Of a stretch of DNA of 64,000 nucleotides, positions 1-8,266 are shown one piece after another. A program made the translations under genes and the position numbers. Positions within the stretch are counted from its first letter, which is position 1. The number at the start of each line of letters is the position of its first letter. The notes beneath the pieces are model-generated. The model did no database searches and was not told the origin of the DNA. It saw only the letters and a list, made by a program, of their open reading frames with translations. Origin of the DNA: Microvirga soli (lineage in GTDB: Bacteria; Pseudomonadota; Alphaproteobacteria; Rhizobiales; Beijerinckiaceae); the NCBI RefSeq assembly GCF_016734765.1, contig NZ_JAERQE010000022.1:1-64000 (forward strand). The letters run 5' to 3'.

Positions 1-81
1 CAGTTTGAGGATCAACACGCCCGCCAGACGGTCAATCCCGCGGCATGATCACTGCACACTCCAAAGGGCGCAATCCAATTG

Positions 82-759
82 TCATCCAAGTTTGACTGTC
101 CGTGCACTGGGATCGTAGTAACGGGCATCCGGCTCAGCAGACACTACCGGTTTTGACAGCTCTGGCTCGGCCTTCGTTGCGGCCTGCTGGGGCTCGGGTC
201 CCGCGCCAAACTGCTTCACAGCGATGCCAAGGGCTTCAGCCTTCTGGAAGCTCAGGAACTCGGCCTCATCCGGGGCCGCGCTGGTGATGAAAACGATGGC
301 CTCGTCCGTCAGCCCAAGGGTGTTCAGATACGCGCCGACGAGGGCATTTCCGGAACCCGTCTCTTGCTTCTTGCCGTTTTTGAACATCCAGGCGGCGTGG
401 ACTGCAATCTTTGCCCGAGGCGCTGCCCAGCGCGTCTTGCCGCCCAGCCAGGCCAGCGCACAGGCGGAGGCACACAGCGCGTCGTCCAAAACAAGGGTGT
501 TGAACCCCTTTAGCCGGATAGCCTTGCCAATCTCTATCCCCGCAACGAGGTTGCCCCCGACACTATCGAACACCACCACAGCGTCTTTGAGGCGCAGAAC
601 TGTATCTGCGAAGGCTTCCTCGTCCCGGAAGTTGCGTCCGCCCGCGACCGAAACAACCGTGAGCTCCTTTTCTGAGATGACCTTAATGTCAGCGGCTTGA
701 GCGGGCGCACAGGCAGCCAGGATCATACCTGCGATGGTCCCGCCCCTCAGCCCCTTCAT
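82..759 (-). CDS. Exported ClpP-like (crotonase-fold) protein
   Basis: A 225-residue protein with a signal peptide (basic start, hydrophobic stretch, cleavage near APAQAA at about residue 22), so it is probably periplasmic. Residues about 55-130 resemble the ClpP/crotonase fold of predicted periplasmic proteins: an FDSVGGNL strand-turn, an ALCASACALAWLGG segment that could carry a nucleophilic serine (CASAC), and a following IAVHAAW that could supply the histidine. The C-terminal 40 residues look disordered. The start is the ATG before the signal peptide; its ribosome binding site is weak. No neighbour explains its role. Serine protease activity is only an inference; a non-catalytic member of the fold is equally possible. 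Confidence 0.7.
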   Translation of the reverse strand: MKGLRGGTIAGMILAACAPAQAADIKVISEKELTVVSVAGGRNFRDEEAFADTVLRLKDAVVVFDSVGGNLVAGIEIGKAIRLKGFNTLVLDDALCASACALAWLGGKTRWAAPRAKIAVHAAWMFKNGKKQETGSGNALVGAYLNTLGLTDEAIVFITSAAPDEAEFLSFQKAEALGIAVKQFGAGPEPQQAATKAEPELSKPVVSAEPDARYYDPSARTVKLG

Positions 760-1319
760 TGTTCCAGCCCCACAACACGTTCCCCGTGAACTCTATCGCG
801 AACTCCAAGGGTAGGTCATTCCACAATAAGTAGGCTCACGTTGGGCTTCCAGGCTACACCACCCAGCTGTTTTGGTCACAGCCTAAAGGTCGCCGTGCGG
901 GAGAGCGATCTGCGGGAGGCGTTGGACCGGGCAAGCACACTCGGTCCGGTGATAAAGGGCACGTATGCCGGCAGTGGTTCGCCAGGTAGAAGATTGCTGT
1001 TTTTTGCTAGCTCTACTAAATGAACAGTCCTGCTCACTAATACTGACGTAACTTGAACCGCGGCGCTCGCACAATCAGGATGATCCCATCGAGCAGATAA
1101 CCACGGTGCTCAACATCAAAACACAAGAGCGAAGGACCGCCCCACGATATTTTGCAGTCTGGCAGGTTCATCGTTGTCGAACCCGTTGATATGCTACTAA
1201 AGCATAAGTGCCCTCAGGAATCCCTGTTCCTCAAGGCGTCTGCGCACCCCTATATGCTGCGTCGCAACAAGAGCAATGATTGTTGGTCACTATGGCCAGC
1301 CACCTGCTGGGGAAATTAC
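760..1319. other. Intergenic stretch with no supported gene
   Basis: 560 bases between the ClpP-like gene and the small DUF1127 gene. Short open frames occur on both strands, but none has a convincing ribosome binding site, recognisable motif or coding-like composition. The stretch probably carries the promoters of both flanking genes. Confidence 0.5.
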
Positions 1320-1475
1320 ATGTTCGTTACCTACATCTTGTCCAAGATCCGCGCCTACCAGCTCTACCGTCAGACCGTACGGGAATTGTCGGAACTCTCT
1401 GATCATGAGTTGGCCGATTTGGGCGTTGCCCGTTTCGATATCGCCCGCGTGGCCCGCGAGGGCGCCTTCGCGTAA
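1320..1475 (+). CDS. DUF1127 (YjiS-like) small protein
   Basis: A 51-residue basic protein with the typical DUF1127 pattern: an amphipathic helix, then LSDHELADLGVARFDI at residues 26-41, in which the Leu-x-Asp-Leu-Gly-Ile/Val core is diagnostic. Alphaproteobacterial DUF1127 proteins are often stress-responsive, and some bind RNA or tune phosphate and carbon metabolism; which applies here is unknown. The frame is open further upstream, but the DUF1127 domain fills the product from the ATG at 1320, which is preceded by GGGGAA. A hairpin terminator lies downstream at 1571-1600. Confidence 0.8.
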   Translation: MFVTYILSKIRAYQLYRQTVRELSELSDHELADLGVARFDIARVAREGAFA

Positions 1476-1570
1476 GTAGCCACGGTTTTCGCTCAAAGAC
1501 GTGCCCTCCCTATGGCGGGCGTTTACTTGACGGGTCCACAACCTGCCCCCTCAACAAAGAAGATACGAAT

Positions 1571-1600
1571 GGGGCCGCGTCCTAATCAGGATACGGCCCC
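1571..1600. terminator. Hairpin terminator after the DUF1127 gene
   Basis: GGGGCCGCGTCCT (1571-1583) pairs with AGGATACGGCCCC (1588-1600) around a 4-base loop; two of 13 positions do not pair. It lies between the DUF1127 gene and the convergent aminotransferase gene, so it may stop transcription from both sides. The T-tract is poor on the plus strand. Confidence 0.55.
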
Positions 1601-1643
1601 ATTGGTTATGTGCTGAAATCAGTTCGGCTCGCCGACATGCAAT

Positions 1644-2981
1644 TCAGTCGACCCGCCTTAAGGCATCAGACAAGGTGTCAATGATGGTGTCGATCTGAGA
1701 GGTCTCGATGAGCAGGGGCGGCGATAGCGCGATGATGTCGCCTGTGACACGGATCAACAGACCTCTCTCAAAGCAATCAACGAAAGCATCATAGGCCCTG
1801 CTGCCTGGAGTTCCGGCACGGCTGCCCAACTCGATGCCCGCAATCAGACCAATGGTGCGAATGTCGATGACGTTCGGCAGTCCCTTCAGCCTGTGGATGG
1901 CATCATGCCAGTAGGTCTCAATCTCCGCCGCCCGGGTGAGCAGGCCTTCTTCGCGATAGATCGAGAGGGTCGCCAGTCCCGCAGCACAAGCGGCCGGATG
2001 ACCGGAGTACGTGTAGCCGTGGAAGAGTTCGATCTGGTTCTCGGGCCCGTGCATCAGCGCGTCATGGACCTTCCGGCTGGCAAACACGGCACCCATCGGA
2101 ATGGCCCCATTGGTCAGCCCTTTCGCTGCCGTCACGAGGTCCGGAATGACGCCGAAGTGGTCCACCGCGAACGGTGCGCCAAGACGGCCGAAGCCCGTGA
2201 TGACCTCGTCGAAGATCAACAGGATGCCGTGCTTGTCGCAGATTGCTCGCAGCCGCTCGAGATAGCCCTTAGGCGGAATGAGAACGCCAGTGGAGCCGGC
2301 TACGGGCTCGACGATAACGGCTGCAATCGTTTCCACCCCATGTAGGGCAACAAGACGCTCAAGATCATCGGCAAGTTCAGCACCATGCTCGGGCTGGCCC
2401 TTCACGAAGGCATTGCGTGCCGGATCGTGGGTGTGCCGCAGATGATCCGCACCAGGAAGCTGCGGGAACACGCGGCGATTGTTCAGAATGCCGCCAACGG
2501 TGATGCCCCCGAAGCCGACCCCATGGTAGCCGCGCTCACGTCCAATAAATCGTGTTCTCGTGCCCTGACCAATCGCACGCTGATAGGCGACGGCCATCTT
2601 GAGTGCCGTATCGACAGATTCCGATCCGGACCCGGTGAAGAACACACGGTCGAGGCCTGCGCTCGGTCCACCTGGCGCGATCTCGGCCAGACGTTCCGCG
2701 AACTCGAAGGCAATAGGATGGCCCATCTGGAAGGATGGGGCATAGTCCATGGTGGAGAGTTGCCGGCCCACTGCGTCAGCAATTTCGCGGCGGCCATGAC
2801 CGGCGTTCACGCACCACAGACCTGCGGTGCCGTCGAGGACCTGACGGTTGTCATCGCTCGTGTAGTACATCCCTTCGGCCCGCGTGAGCAGGCGAGGCGA
2901 GGCCTTGAACTGGCGGTTAGCCGTAAAAGGCATCCAGTAGCTGTCGAGCTGGAAGCTATTTGGTCTCTGGGGAGCGTTCAT
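1644..2981 (-). CDS. Class III omega-aminotransferase (beta-alanine:pyruvate type)
   Basis: A 445-residue fold-type I PLP enzyme, the usual length for omega-amino acid:pyruvate transaminases. Visible motifs: cofactor phosphate loop FTGSGSESVDTALKMA (115-130), RGYHGVGFGG (150-159), IFDEVITGFGR with Asp258 facing the pyridine nitrogen, and Lys287 in TAAKGLTNGAIPMGAV as the Schiff-base lysine. The N-terminal SYWMPFTANRQFK is typical of the beta-alanine/pyruvate branch. It moves an amino group from an omega-amino acid or amine to pyruvate, giving alanine, in the cytoplasm. It is divergent from an XRE-cupin regulator gene (3135), the likely controller, and lies close to dadA, which would use the D-isomer of its product. 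Exact substrate unknown. Confidence 0.88.
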   Translation of the reverse strand: MNAPQRPNSFQLDSYWMPFTANRQFKASPRLLTRAEGMYYTSDDNRQVLDGTAGLWCVNAGHGRREIADAVGRQLSTMDYAPSFQMGHPIAFEFAERLAEIAPGGPSAGLDRVFFTGSGSESVDTALKMAVAYQRAIGQGTRTRFIGRERGYHGVGFGGITVGGILNNRRVFPQLPGADHLRHTHDPARNAFVKGQPEHGAELADDLERLVALHGVETIAAVIVEPVAGSTGVLIPPKGYLERLRAICDKHGILLIFDEVITGFGRLGAPFAVDHFGVIPDLVTAAKGLTNGAIPMGAVFASRKVHDALMHGPENQIELFHGYTYSGHPAACAAGLATLSIYREEGLLTRAAEIETYWHDAIHRLKGLPNVIDIRTIGLIAGIELGSRAGTPGSRAYDAFVDCFERGLLIRVTGDIIALSPPLLIETSQIDTIIDTLSDALRRVD

Positions 2982-2985
2982 GACC

Positions 2986-3029
2986 GGGTTCCTTTCGCTA
3001 GAGCAGCATGGCCATGATCGAAGGAACCC
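2986..3029 (-). promoter_or_regulatory. Inverted repeat in the aminotransferase leader overlapping its SD
   Basis: GGGTTCCTT (2986-2994) and AAGGAACCC (3021-3029) are perfect 9-base inverted arms 26 bases apart. On the minus-strand transcript the 3' arm contains the AAAGGAA ribosome binding site just before the ATG at 2981. A folded leader could therefore hide the SD; alternatively the repeat is a DNA operator. The loop holds a five-codon frame (Met-Ala-Met-Leu-Leu-stop). Confidence 0.4.
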
Positions 3030-3044
3030 AACAAGTCCTTTTCT

Positions 3045-3107
3045 TTGTTCTGCTAAGTGACTGATATTGCTTGGAGCTAACGAGTGTGTTTGTCTTATTC
3101 AGAACAA
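3045..3107. promoter_or_regulatory. Candidate XRE-cupin operator half-sites
   Basis: TTGTTCTG (3045-3052) and CAGAACAA (3100-3107) form a perfect 8-base inverted pair with centres 55 bases apart, about five helical turns. They lie in the divergent promoter region between the aminotransferase and XRE-cupin genes. This fits looping or cooperative binding by the dimeric regulator, but chance is not excluded. Confidence 0.3.
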
Positions 3108-3134
3108 CTCAAACACATGGGGCACGGGGCTGCG

Positions 3135-3683
3135 ATGGAATTTGATCTGGGCGGACGACTCCGCTATGTCCGCGGGCTGCACAACCTGTCCCAGCGTGAG
3201 CTTGCCAAACGCGCGGGGATTACCAACTCGACCATTTCGCTGATCGAGTCCAACCAGACCAATCCCTCGGTCGGTGCGTTGAAGCGCATCCTCGACGGCA
3301 TCCCAATCGGACTGGCGGAGTTCTTTGCGCTGGAGCCGGAGAAGCCGAAGCAGGCCTTCTATCGCGGGGAAGAACTGGTCGAGATCGGCAAGGGCAAGAT
3401 CTCGTACCGCCAAATCGGCAACAACCTGTTCGGTCGTGCGCTTCAGATCCTGAAGGAACGCTACGAACCCGGCGCGGATACCGGCAAGGTTCCCCTCACG
3501 CACCACGGTGAGGAGGGCGGGATCATCCTGAGCGGAAGGCTGGAGGTCACGGTCGAGGGCGAGCGGCGAATCCTGGGGCCAGGTGATGCGTACTACTTCG
3601 AGAGCTGGCGGCCCCACCGGTTCCGCTGCGTCGGTCCGGTGCCCTGCGAGGTCGTCAGCGCCTGCACACCGCCGACCTTCTGA
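3135..3683 (+). CDS. XRE-family regulator with C-terminal cupin
   Basis: A 182-residue protein with an N-terminal helix-turn-helix (LSQRELAKRAGITNSTISLIESN, about residues 19-42) and a C-terminal small-molecule cupin (about 110-178, with THHGEEGGIILSG, LGPGDAYYFESWRPHRF). This is the PuuR-like arrangement, in which the cupin senses an amine or amino acid. The frame opens upstream, but the ATG at 3135 places the HTH at the usual distance from the N-terminus. It is transcribed away from the omega-aminotransferase gene and probably controls it together with itself. Effector unknown; polyamine, beta-alanine or a related amine is plausible. Confidence 0.85.
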   Translation: MEFDLGGRLRYVRGLHNLSQRELAKRAGITNSTISLIESNQTNPSVGALKRILDGIPIGLAEFFALEPEKPKQAFYRGEELVEIGKGKISYRQIGNNLFGRALQILKERYEPGADTGKVPLTHHGEEGGIILSGRLEVTVEGERRILGPGDAYYFESWRPHRFRCVGPVPCEVVSACTPPTF

Positions 3684-3729
3684 CTTTGTGAGGGGCGTCC
3701 AACCTTGAAGCGGCTGGCGTTAGGTAGGT

Positions 3730-5010
3730 TTACGCGGCTTGGAAGCGCCACTCGTCCCTGTAACGATCGGCGGCGAGATACTTGTGAGAAACCTCCGGAA
3801 CCCGGTTAGAGATCAGGTCGGCGAGCACACGCCCGGAGCCGCAGGCCATCGTCCAACCAAGGGTGCCATGACCGGTGTTCGTGTATAGGTTCTTGTATCG
3901 TGTCGGGCCGACCACCGGAGTGCCGTCTGGCGTCATCGGCCGCAGTCCCGTCCAGAAGCTGCCTTGCCTGACGTCGCCGCCCTGCGGAAAGAGGTCAGTA
4001 ACCGAGTGCTCAAGTGTCGCCCGCCGCGGCCCCCGTAGGCGCTGGCTGAAGCCGGCCAGTTCCGCCGTTCCGCCAACCCGGATCCGGTCGCCCAGGCGGG
4101 TGATCCCGACCTTGAAGGTCTCGTCCATCACGGTCGAGACCGGCGCTGCGTCCGGGTTAATGATCGGCATGGTCAACGAGTAGCCCTTCACCGGATACAC
4201 CGGCAGGTGAATACCCAAGGGCTTCACCAGATGGGGCGTAAAGCTGCCCATGGCCGCCACATAGGCATCCGCAGTGAGCACCTCATCGCCGCTGATCTGC
4301 ACGCCGGCAATGCGATCGCCGTCGGTGAGCAGCCTCTGGACCGATGTGCCGTATCGGAACCGGACTCCCAGCTGCTCCGCAAGGGCAGCCAGCCGCTGCG
4401 TGAACAGGTGAGCATCCCCGGTTTCGTCGCCCAGGAGGCGCAGGCCTCCAGCGACCTTGCCGCTCACCAGACCCAGCGCCGGTTCGACACTGACACATCC
4501 TGTGGGGTCAAGGATTTCGTAGGGCACGCCATAGGCATCGAGAACAGCCGTGTCCTCCCCGATCCCGTCAAGCTGCTTTTGCGTGCGTAACAGCTGAAGT
4601 AGCCCCTGCTCCCGATGGTCATAGGTGATGCCGGTCTCCTGCCGTAGCTCGCGCAGGCAGTCTCGGCTGTATTCGGCGAGAGCGACCATCCGGCTCTTGT
4701 TGCGTCGGTAGGCGTCCTCGGTGCAGTTGGCTAGCATATGGGCGAGCCAGCCCCAAAGGCGCAACTCGGTGCGGGGCCAGAGCACCAGCGGCCGGTGCTT
4801 CATCAGCAGCCACTTCATCGCCTTAATCGGAATGCCCGGAGCCGCCCACGGAGCGGAGTAGCCGGGTGAGACCTGTCCTGCATTGGCAAAGCTCGTCTCC
4901 ATGCCGGCGGCGGGCTGGCGGTCCACCACTGTCACCTCATGACCTTGCCTGGCGAGATAGTAGGCGGACGTGACGCCGACGACGCCGCTGCCGAGAACGA
5001 GAACGCGCAT
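3730..5010 (-). CDS. dadA: D-amino acid dehydrogenase, small subunit type
   Basis: A 426-residue FAD-dependent oxidoreductase. The N-terminus [20 protein letters not shown] is the dinucleotide-binding fold (GxGxxG at 7-12); [22 protein letters not shown] near residue 40 and [20 protein letters not shown] near the C-terminus are typical DadA signatures. It deaminates D-amino acids to 2-oxo acids, passing electrons to the respiratory chain at the inner face of the membrane. No alr/dadX racemase follows, unlike the enterobacterial dad operon. An Lrp/AsnC gene lies upstream on the same strand, and a perfect 15-bp palindrome sits between them at 5267-5281, the expected arrangement for Lrp control. 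Confidence 0.9.
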   Translation of the reverse strand: MRVLVLGSGVVGVTSAYYLARQGHEVTVVDRQPAAGMETSFANAGQVSPGYSAPWAAPGIPIKAMKWLLMKHRPLVLWPRTELRLWGWLAHMLANCTEDAYRRNKSRMVALAEYSRDCLRELRQETGITYDHREQGLLQLLRTQKQLDGIGEDTAVLDAYGVPYEILDPTGCVSVEPALGLVSGKVAGGLRLLGDETGDAHLFTQRLAALAEQLGVRFRYGTSVQRLLTDGDRIAGVQISGDEVLTADAYVAAMGSFTPHLVKPLGIHLPVYPVKGYSLTMPIINPDAAPVSTVMDETFKVGITRLGDRIRVGGTAELAGFSQRLRGPRRATLEHSVTDLFPQGGDVRQGSFWTGLRPMTPDGTPVVGPTRYKNLYTNTGHGTLGWTMACGSGRVLADLISNRVPEVSHKYLAADRYRDEWRFQAA

Positions 5011-5370
5011 GGTGTGTAACCCTCAAGAATGGATGTACTGACGGTAGTAGCGGGCACCTAAGCTGTTGAGCAGTTCGTAGCCGATCGTGCCGGAACGGCC
5101 AGAAGCCGTCGCCGGCGGGACAGAATGAGCCACTGCAAAAGGCATCGAACGGAAAAGCTGCACTGCGCGCACCTCTAAGGATGCCCTAAAGTGACGTAAA
5201 TCGTCCTGAACATCCTGCCGAAGCGTCGTAGGATTCGCGTATTTGCCTGATGACGGCTTTATAAAATTCGATGCAATCGAACTTCCTGTCCTTATGGATA
5301 ACGTCCTGCAATCTTCCTCAAGGAAAGCCAAGGTCAGCCATGTGGCTGCCGCTCGTGTCCGGATTGAGCA
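5011..5370. other. Intergenic region, promoter of dadA
   Basis: 360 bases between dadA and the upstream Lrp-family gene. The only structure I can support is the Lrp-like palindrome at 5267-5281 inside an AT-rich patch; no credible gene is present. Confidence 0.5.
5267..5281. promoter_or_regulatory. Lrp/AsnC-type operator palindrome
   Basis: TTCGATGCAATCGAA is a perfect 6+3+6 palindrome. Its length (15 bp) and AT-rich flanks (TTTATAAAA just before) match the general form of Lrp-family sites. It lies 257 bases upstream of the dadA start and just downstream of the Lrp-type gene, so the likely target is dadA. Confidence 0.5.
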
Positions 5371-5817
5371 TTAAAGATCCGGCGGCTTGATTACAGCCCG
5401 GATCGCGAAACTCGATTGAATACGGGCGACGCCCGGCAGGCAGGATAGTACGTCCGTGTGAATGCGCTCGTAGCTCGCCGCGTCGGGCACGGCCACACGG
5501 AGAAGGTAGTCCGACGTTCCGGTCATGAGATAGCACTCCCGGATGTCAGGACATTGGCAGGCGGCCTTCTCGAAGCGCCTGAGATACTCGTCCGTCTGCC
5601 GTTCCAGGGTGATCTGCACGATGACGACCGTTTCCGATGCTGCGGCCCGATCATTGATTAGTGCGGAATATCCGCGGATCGTTCCGCTCTCCTCAAGAAG
5701 CCGAACACGACGCAGGCACGCCGACGGAGATAACCCGACCTTCTCGGCCAAGTCGGCATTCGTGATACGGCCGTCGGTTCGGAGAATGCTGATGATGCGC
5801 TGGTCTATCGCGTCCAT
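5371..5817 (-). CDS. Lrp/AsnC-family transcriptional regulator
   Basis: 148 residues, typical for the family. The N-terminal winged HTH is clear (ITNADLAEKVGLSPSACLRRVRLLEESGTIRGYSAL, about residues 18-53), followed by an RAM/AsnC ligand-binding domain (VVIVQITLERQT to ECYLMTGTSDYLLRV). Lrp-type proteins form octamers and sense amino acids. The gene lies upstream of and parallel to dadA, and a matching palindrome sits in the gap, so activation of dadA in response to an amino acid is the simplest model. It is 86 bases downstream of a GntR gene on the same strand, and a separate promoter is likely. Confidence 0.9.
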   Translation of the reverse strand: MDAIDQRIISILRTDGRITNADLAEKVGLSPSACLRRVRLLEESGTIRGYSALINDRAAASETVVIVQITLERQTDEYLRRFEKAACQCPDIRECYLMTGTSDYLLRVAVPDAASYERIHTDVLSCLPGVARIQSSFAIRAVIKPPDL

Positions 5818-5903
5818 GGCGGCTCAAGGATCGGTGACATTGAACGACTGCAACTGAGACGGCGTCATCGCACAGCTCAGTCGCCTGCGCAAAGTGACCG
5901 ATC

Positions 5904-6683
5904 TCAGCCGGTGCTCAGCAAATCGGAGCGGAATGATGCATCGAGGCGCTGCATGAAGCTTTCCGCGCAGCACATGTGCTCGCGCATGATCCGGCTGACG
6001 CCACTGCGATCCTTGACTCGGAAGGCCGCCACGAGATCCCGGTGGCTCGCCACGTTGTGCTGACCAAAAGCCTCGTGCTCGTCGTAGCGGTCGCTGCGGA
6101 ACTCGACGAGATCGCGCAGGAGCCCGTTCAGGAAACGGCAGATGAAGGCGAGCAGAGGATTGTCGCAGCTCTCGCAGAGAATGTCGTGGAATTCAATCTC
6201 GAGCCGACGGCCCGTGACACGGTCGCCGCTGTCGCGGGCTTCGACGCATTGCTCGATATTGGTCTCGAGCCTCTGCAACTGGTCCTCCGTCAGGCGACCG
6301 ACGACGCTTTCCGCGAGAGAAACCTCAAGGCCGCGTCGAAGCACGTAGATTTGTTCGAAATCCAACACTTGGAAATGGAGGTAGCTGCGCAACTGCTGCA
6401 TGGCCGCGTCGATGGAAACGGGTTGAATCTCAGCGCCGCCGTTCGGGCCAGTCTGCATCTTCACAAGCCCCTGGACTTCAAGGGCCTTCAGCGCTTCGCG
6501 AAGAGTACCCTTCGCGCAGCCGTAATGCTGCATCAGGGTCTTCTCGTTGGGGAGCCGGTCACCCGGCTTAAGGCCCTCCCGTGCGATCCAGCGCCTCAGG
6601 TCTTCGGCGATCTGATCCGAGAGTTTCGTGCGCTGCATCCGTCCGCGCCCGCGGGCCAGAACGCCTTCATTGTCGCTTCTCAT
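5904..6683 (-). CDS. GntR/FCD-family regulator of the LIV-amidohydrolase operon
   Basis: A 259-residue FadR-subfamily regulator. The winged HTH covers about residues 20-88 (KLSDQIAEDLRRWI, LPNEKTLMQHYGCAKGTLREALKALEVQGLV), followed by an all-helical FCD effector domain with likely metal ligands (EIEFHDILCESCDNPLL, then a HRDLVAAF segment). The ATG overlaps the stop of the M81 peptidase gene by four bases (ATGA) and GAGGCGG precedes it, so it is the last gene of the operon that begins at 14160. It probably controls its own operon, with the inverted repeat at 14186-14201 as a candidate site. Effector unknown. Confidence 0.88.
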   Translation of the reverse strand: MRSDNEGVLARGRGRMQRTKLSDQIAEDLRRWIAREGLKPGDRLPNEKTLMQHYGCAKGTLREALKALEVQGLVKMQTGPNGGAEIQPVSIDAAMQQLRSYLHFQVLDFEQIYVLRRGLEVSLAESVVGRLTEDQLQRLETNIEQCVEARDSGDRVTGRRLEIEFHDILCESCDNPLLAFICRFLNGLLRDLVEFRSDRYDEHEAFGQHNVASHRDLVAAFRVKDRSGVSRIMREHMCCAESFMQRLDASFRSDLLSTG

Positions 6684-8182
6684 AGTCGAACCGCCTCAGG
6701 TTTCCACGGGATATCTTCCTGGAGAGGATATACCGGGCGGGCGAGCTTTTCGAAATGAAATAACTCGTAGTCAGAGCTCGTCACCCCACGGCTCGCACAC
6801 TCGACGACGGCCCTCGCGATGGGCTCGAACATGGGACGGCAATACATGCGGGATTTCAGGATCAGGTAGCGGCACGCACGGGGGTCGAGACCGACGCTCG
6901 TGAACACTGCAAGGTCCCAAGGCTCGTGAGGCTGCTCGGTGACGAGTACCCGCGCCCGGCCGGTGTCCAGCACGGCAGCACGCCCCATGAGGCAGCGCAT
7001 GCCCGTATAGGTCGGCCCGCTGATCGTATATTCGCCGTCGCCCAGAACGCGAATTACCCCGGCGAGCTCCAGCGGGCGCTTGGAGACGCCGATGCGCGGC
7101 ATCGCCACGCGGTTTCCGATCCCAATGTCGATCCGGGCGCCGACTCCTGCGGCTATCATCGCCGCCACGGCTTCAGGATCGCAGATTGGACCAACGACGA
7201 TGTCGTCGAGCTCCTGCGCCAGCGCCTCGTCGAGTACGTCCATAGTGTCGCAGGTGCCCCCGGACATGCAGTTGTCTCCATGATCGAGCAGCAGCACGGG
7301 GCCTTGCCCCGCTCCTTCGGCGGCGGCGCGCGCCGCGGCGACCGACTGGTGGAGCGGCTCCTCGTGGTACACGAACTCGGCTCGGCGTTCCCACAAGAGG
7401 CCGCCGATCTCGCGCGCGGCCTCTGCGGCGAGATCGGCCGTTTCCGCGACCGTGATCACCGATACACCGGCATCCGCGATGTCGGCGATGGGAAAGCCGC
7501 CGAAAACGCTGACAGCCAGCACGCCTGGCCTCTCCTCCGCGGCTCTCGCAGCCTTGATTGCATCCTGCATGGCTCCGGGAGCGCCAGTGTTCATCTTCAA
7601 GGTATGGGCCAGTTGTGGCGGATGGCACCAGGCCCGCTTCGGCGCCAGCCCCTCGTCGAGCATGCGTCCAACGAGCCGCACCGCATGAGCACCGGTTTCG
7701 TACATGTCCACATGCGGATAGGTCTTGAAGCCGACGAGCACGTCGGCATTCGCAACCATTCGTTCAGTGATATTGCCGTGGAGGTCGAGGGCGACGCCGA
7801 GCGGCACGTCGGGCGCGACGGTACGGATGCGGGCGAGGAGCTCGCCCTCTCCATCCTCTAAGCTCTCGGTCACCATCGCCCCGTGAAGATCTAGGAGAAC
7901 GGCGTCACATCCATTCCGGACCGCGTCGACAATGGCTGCCGCCATGGCCTCGAAGGCGTCGTCCGCCACGGGACCACTCGGGTTGGCGGTGGCGAAGACC
8001 GGCGTCGCCACCTCTGCCCCGCGCTCTTCCGCAGAGGCGAGAAAGGCCCCCATGGCCGTGCGCGATCCCCTGCCGGCTTGCAGGGCATCCGCTCCCCAGC
8101 GGGGAGCAAAGGATGCAAGCGGCGTCGGCACCGGCGAGAACGTGTTGGTTTCATGATTCATGCGGGCGACAACGAAGCGCAT
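6680..8182 (-). CDS. M81-family metallopeptidase (MlrC-like)
   Basis: A 500-residue protein with the M81 family start RFVVARMNHETNTFSP and further family motifs: VLLDLHGAMVTE, GVALDLHGNITERM, GFKTYPHVDMYETG, VLLLDHGDNCMSGG and GPTYTGMRCLMGR. The Asp/His in these motifs are the expected zinc ligands. The founding member MlrC cleaves linear microcystin products, but most bacterial members sit with amide-compound importers and have unknown substrates. Here it follows a LIV-type ABC importer and an M20 amidohydrolase and overlaps the GntR gene by four bases, so it likely hydrolyses an amide bond in the imported compound. Cytoplasmic; no signal peptide. Confidence 0.85.
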   Translation of the reverse strand: MRFVVARMNHETNTFSPVPTPLASFAPRWGADALQAGRGSRTAMGAFLASAEERGAEVATPVFATANPSGPVADDAFEAMAAAIVDAVRNGCDAVLLDLHGAMVTESLEDGEGELLARIRTVAPDVPLGVALDLHGNITERMVANADVLVGFKTYPHVDMYETGAHAVRLVGRMLDEGLAPKRAWCHPPQLAHTLKMNTGAPGAMQDAIKAARAAEERPGVLAVSVFGGFPIADIADAGVSVITVAETADLAAEAAREIGGLLWERRAEFVYHEEPLHQSVAAARAAAEGAGQGPVLLLDHGDNCMSGGTCDTMDVLDEALAQELDDIVVGPICDPEAVAAMIAAGVGARIDIGIGNRVAMPRIGVSKRPLELAGVIRVLGDGEYTISGPTYTGMRCLMGRAAVLDTGRARVLVTEQPHEPWDLAVFTSVGLDPRACRYLILKSRMYCRPMFEPIARAVVECASRGVTSSDYELFHFEKLARPVYPLQEDIPWKPEAVRL

Positions 8183-8266
8183 GCCTGTCTATCCTTGTGA
8201 AGGCGCCGGCCAGCGCCATGAAGTCCATGCATCCGGACGAACCCGGAGCGGTTGGTTCGAGATGCG

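Noticed and set aside
841-1023. 60-residue open frame in the first intergenic stretch
   Set aside because: No ribosome binding site, no motif and no conserved character.
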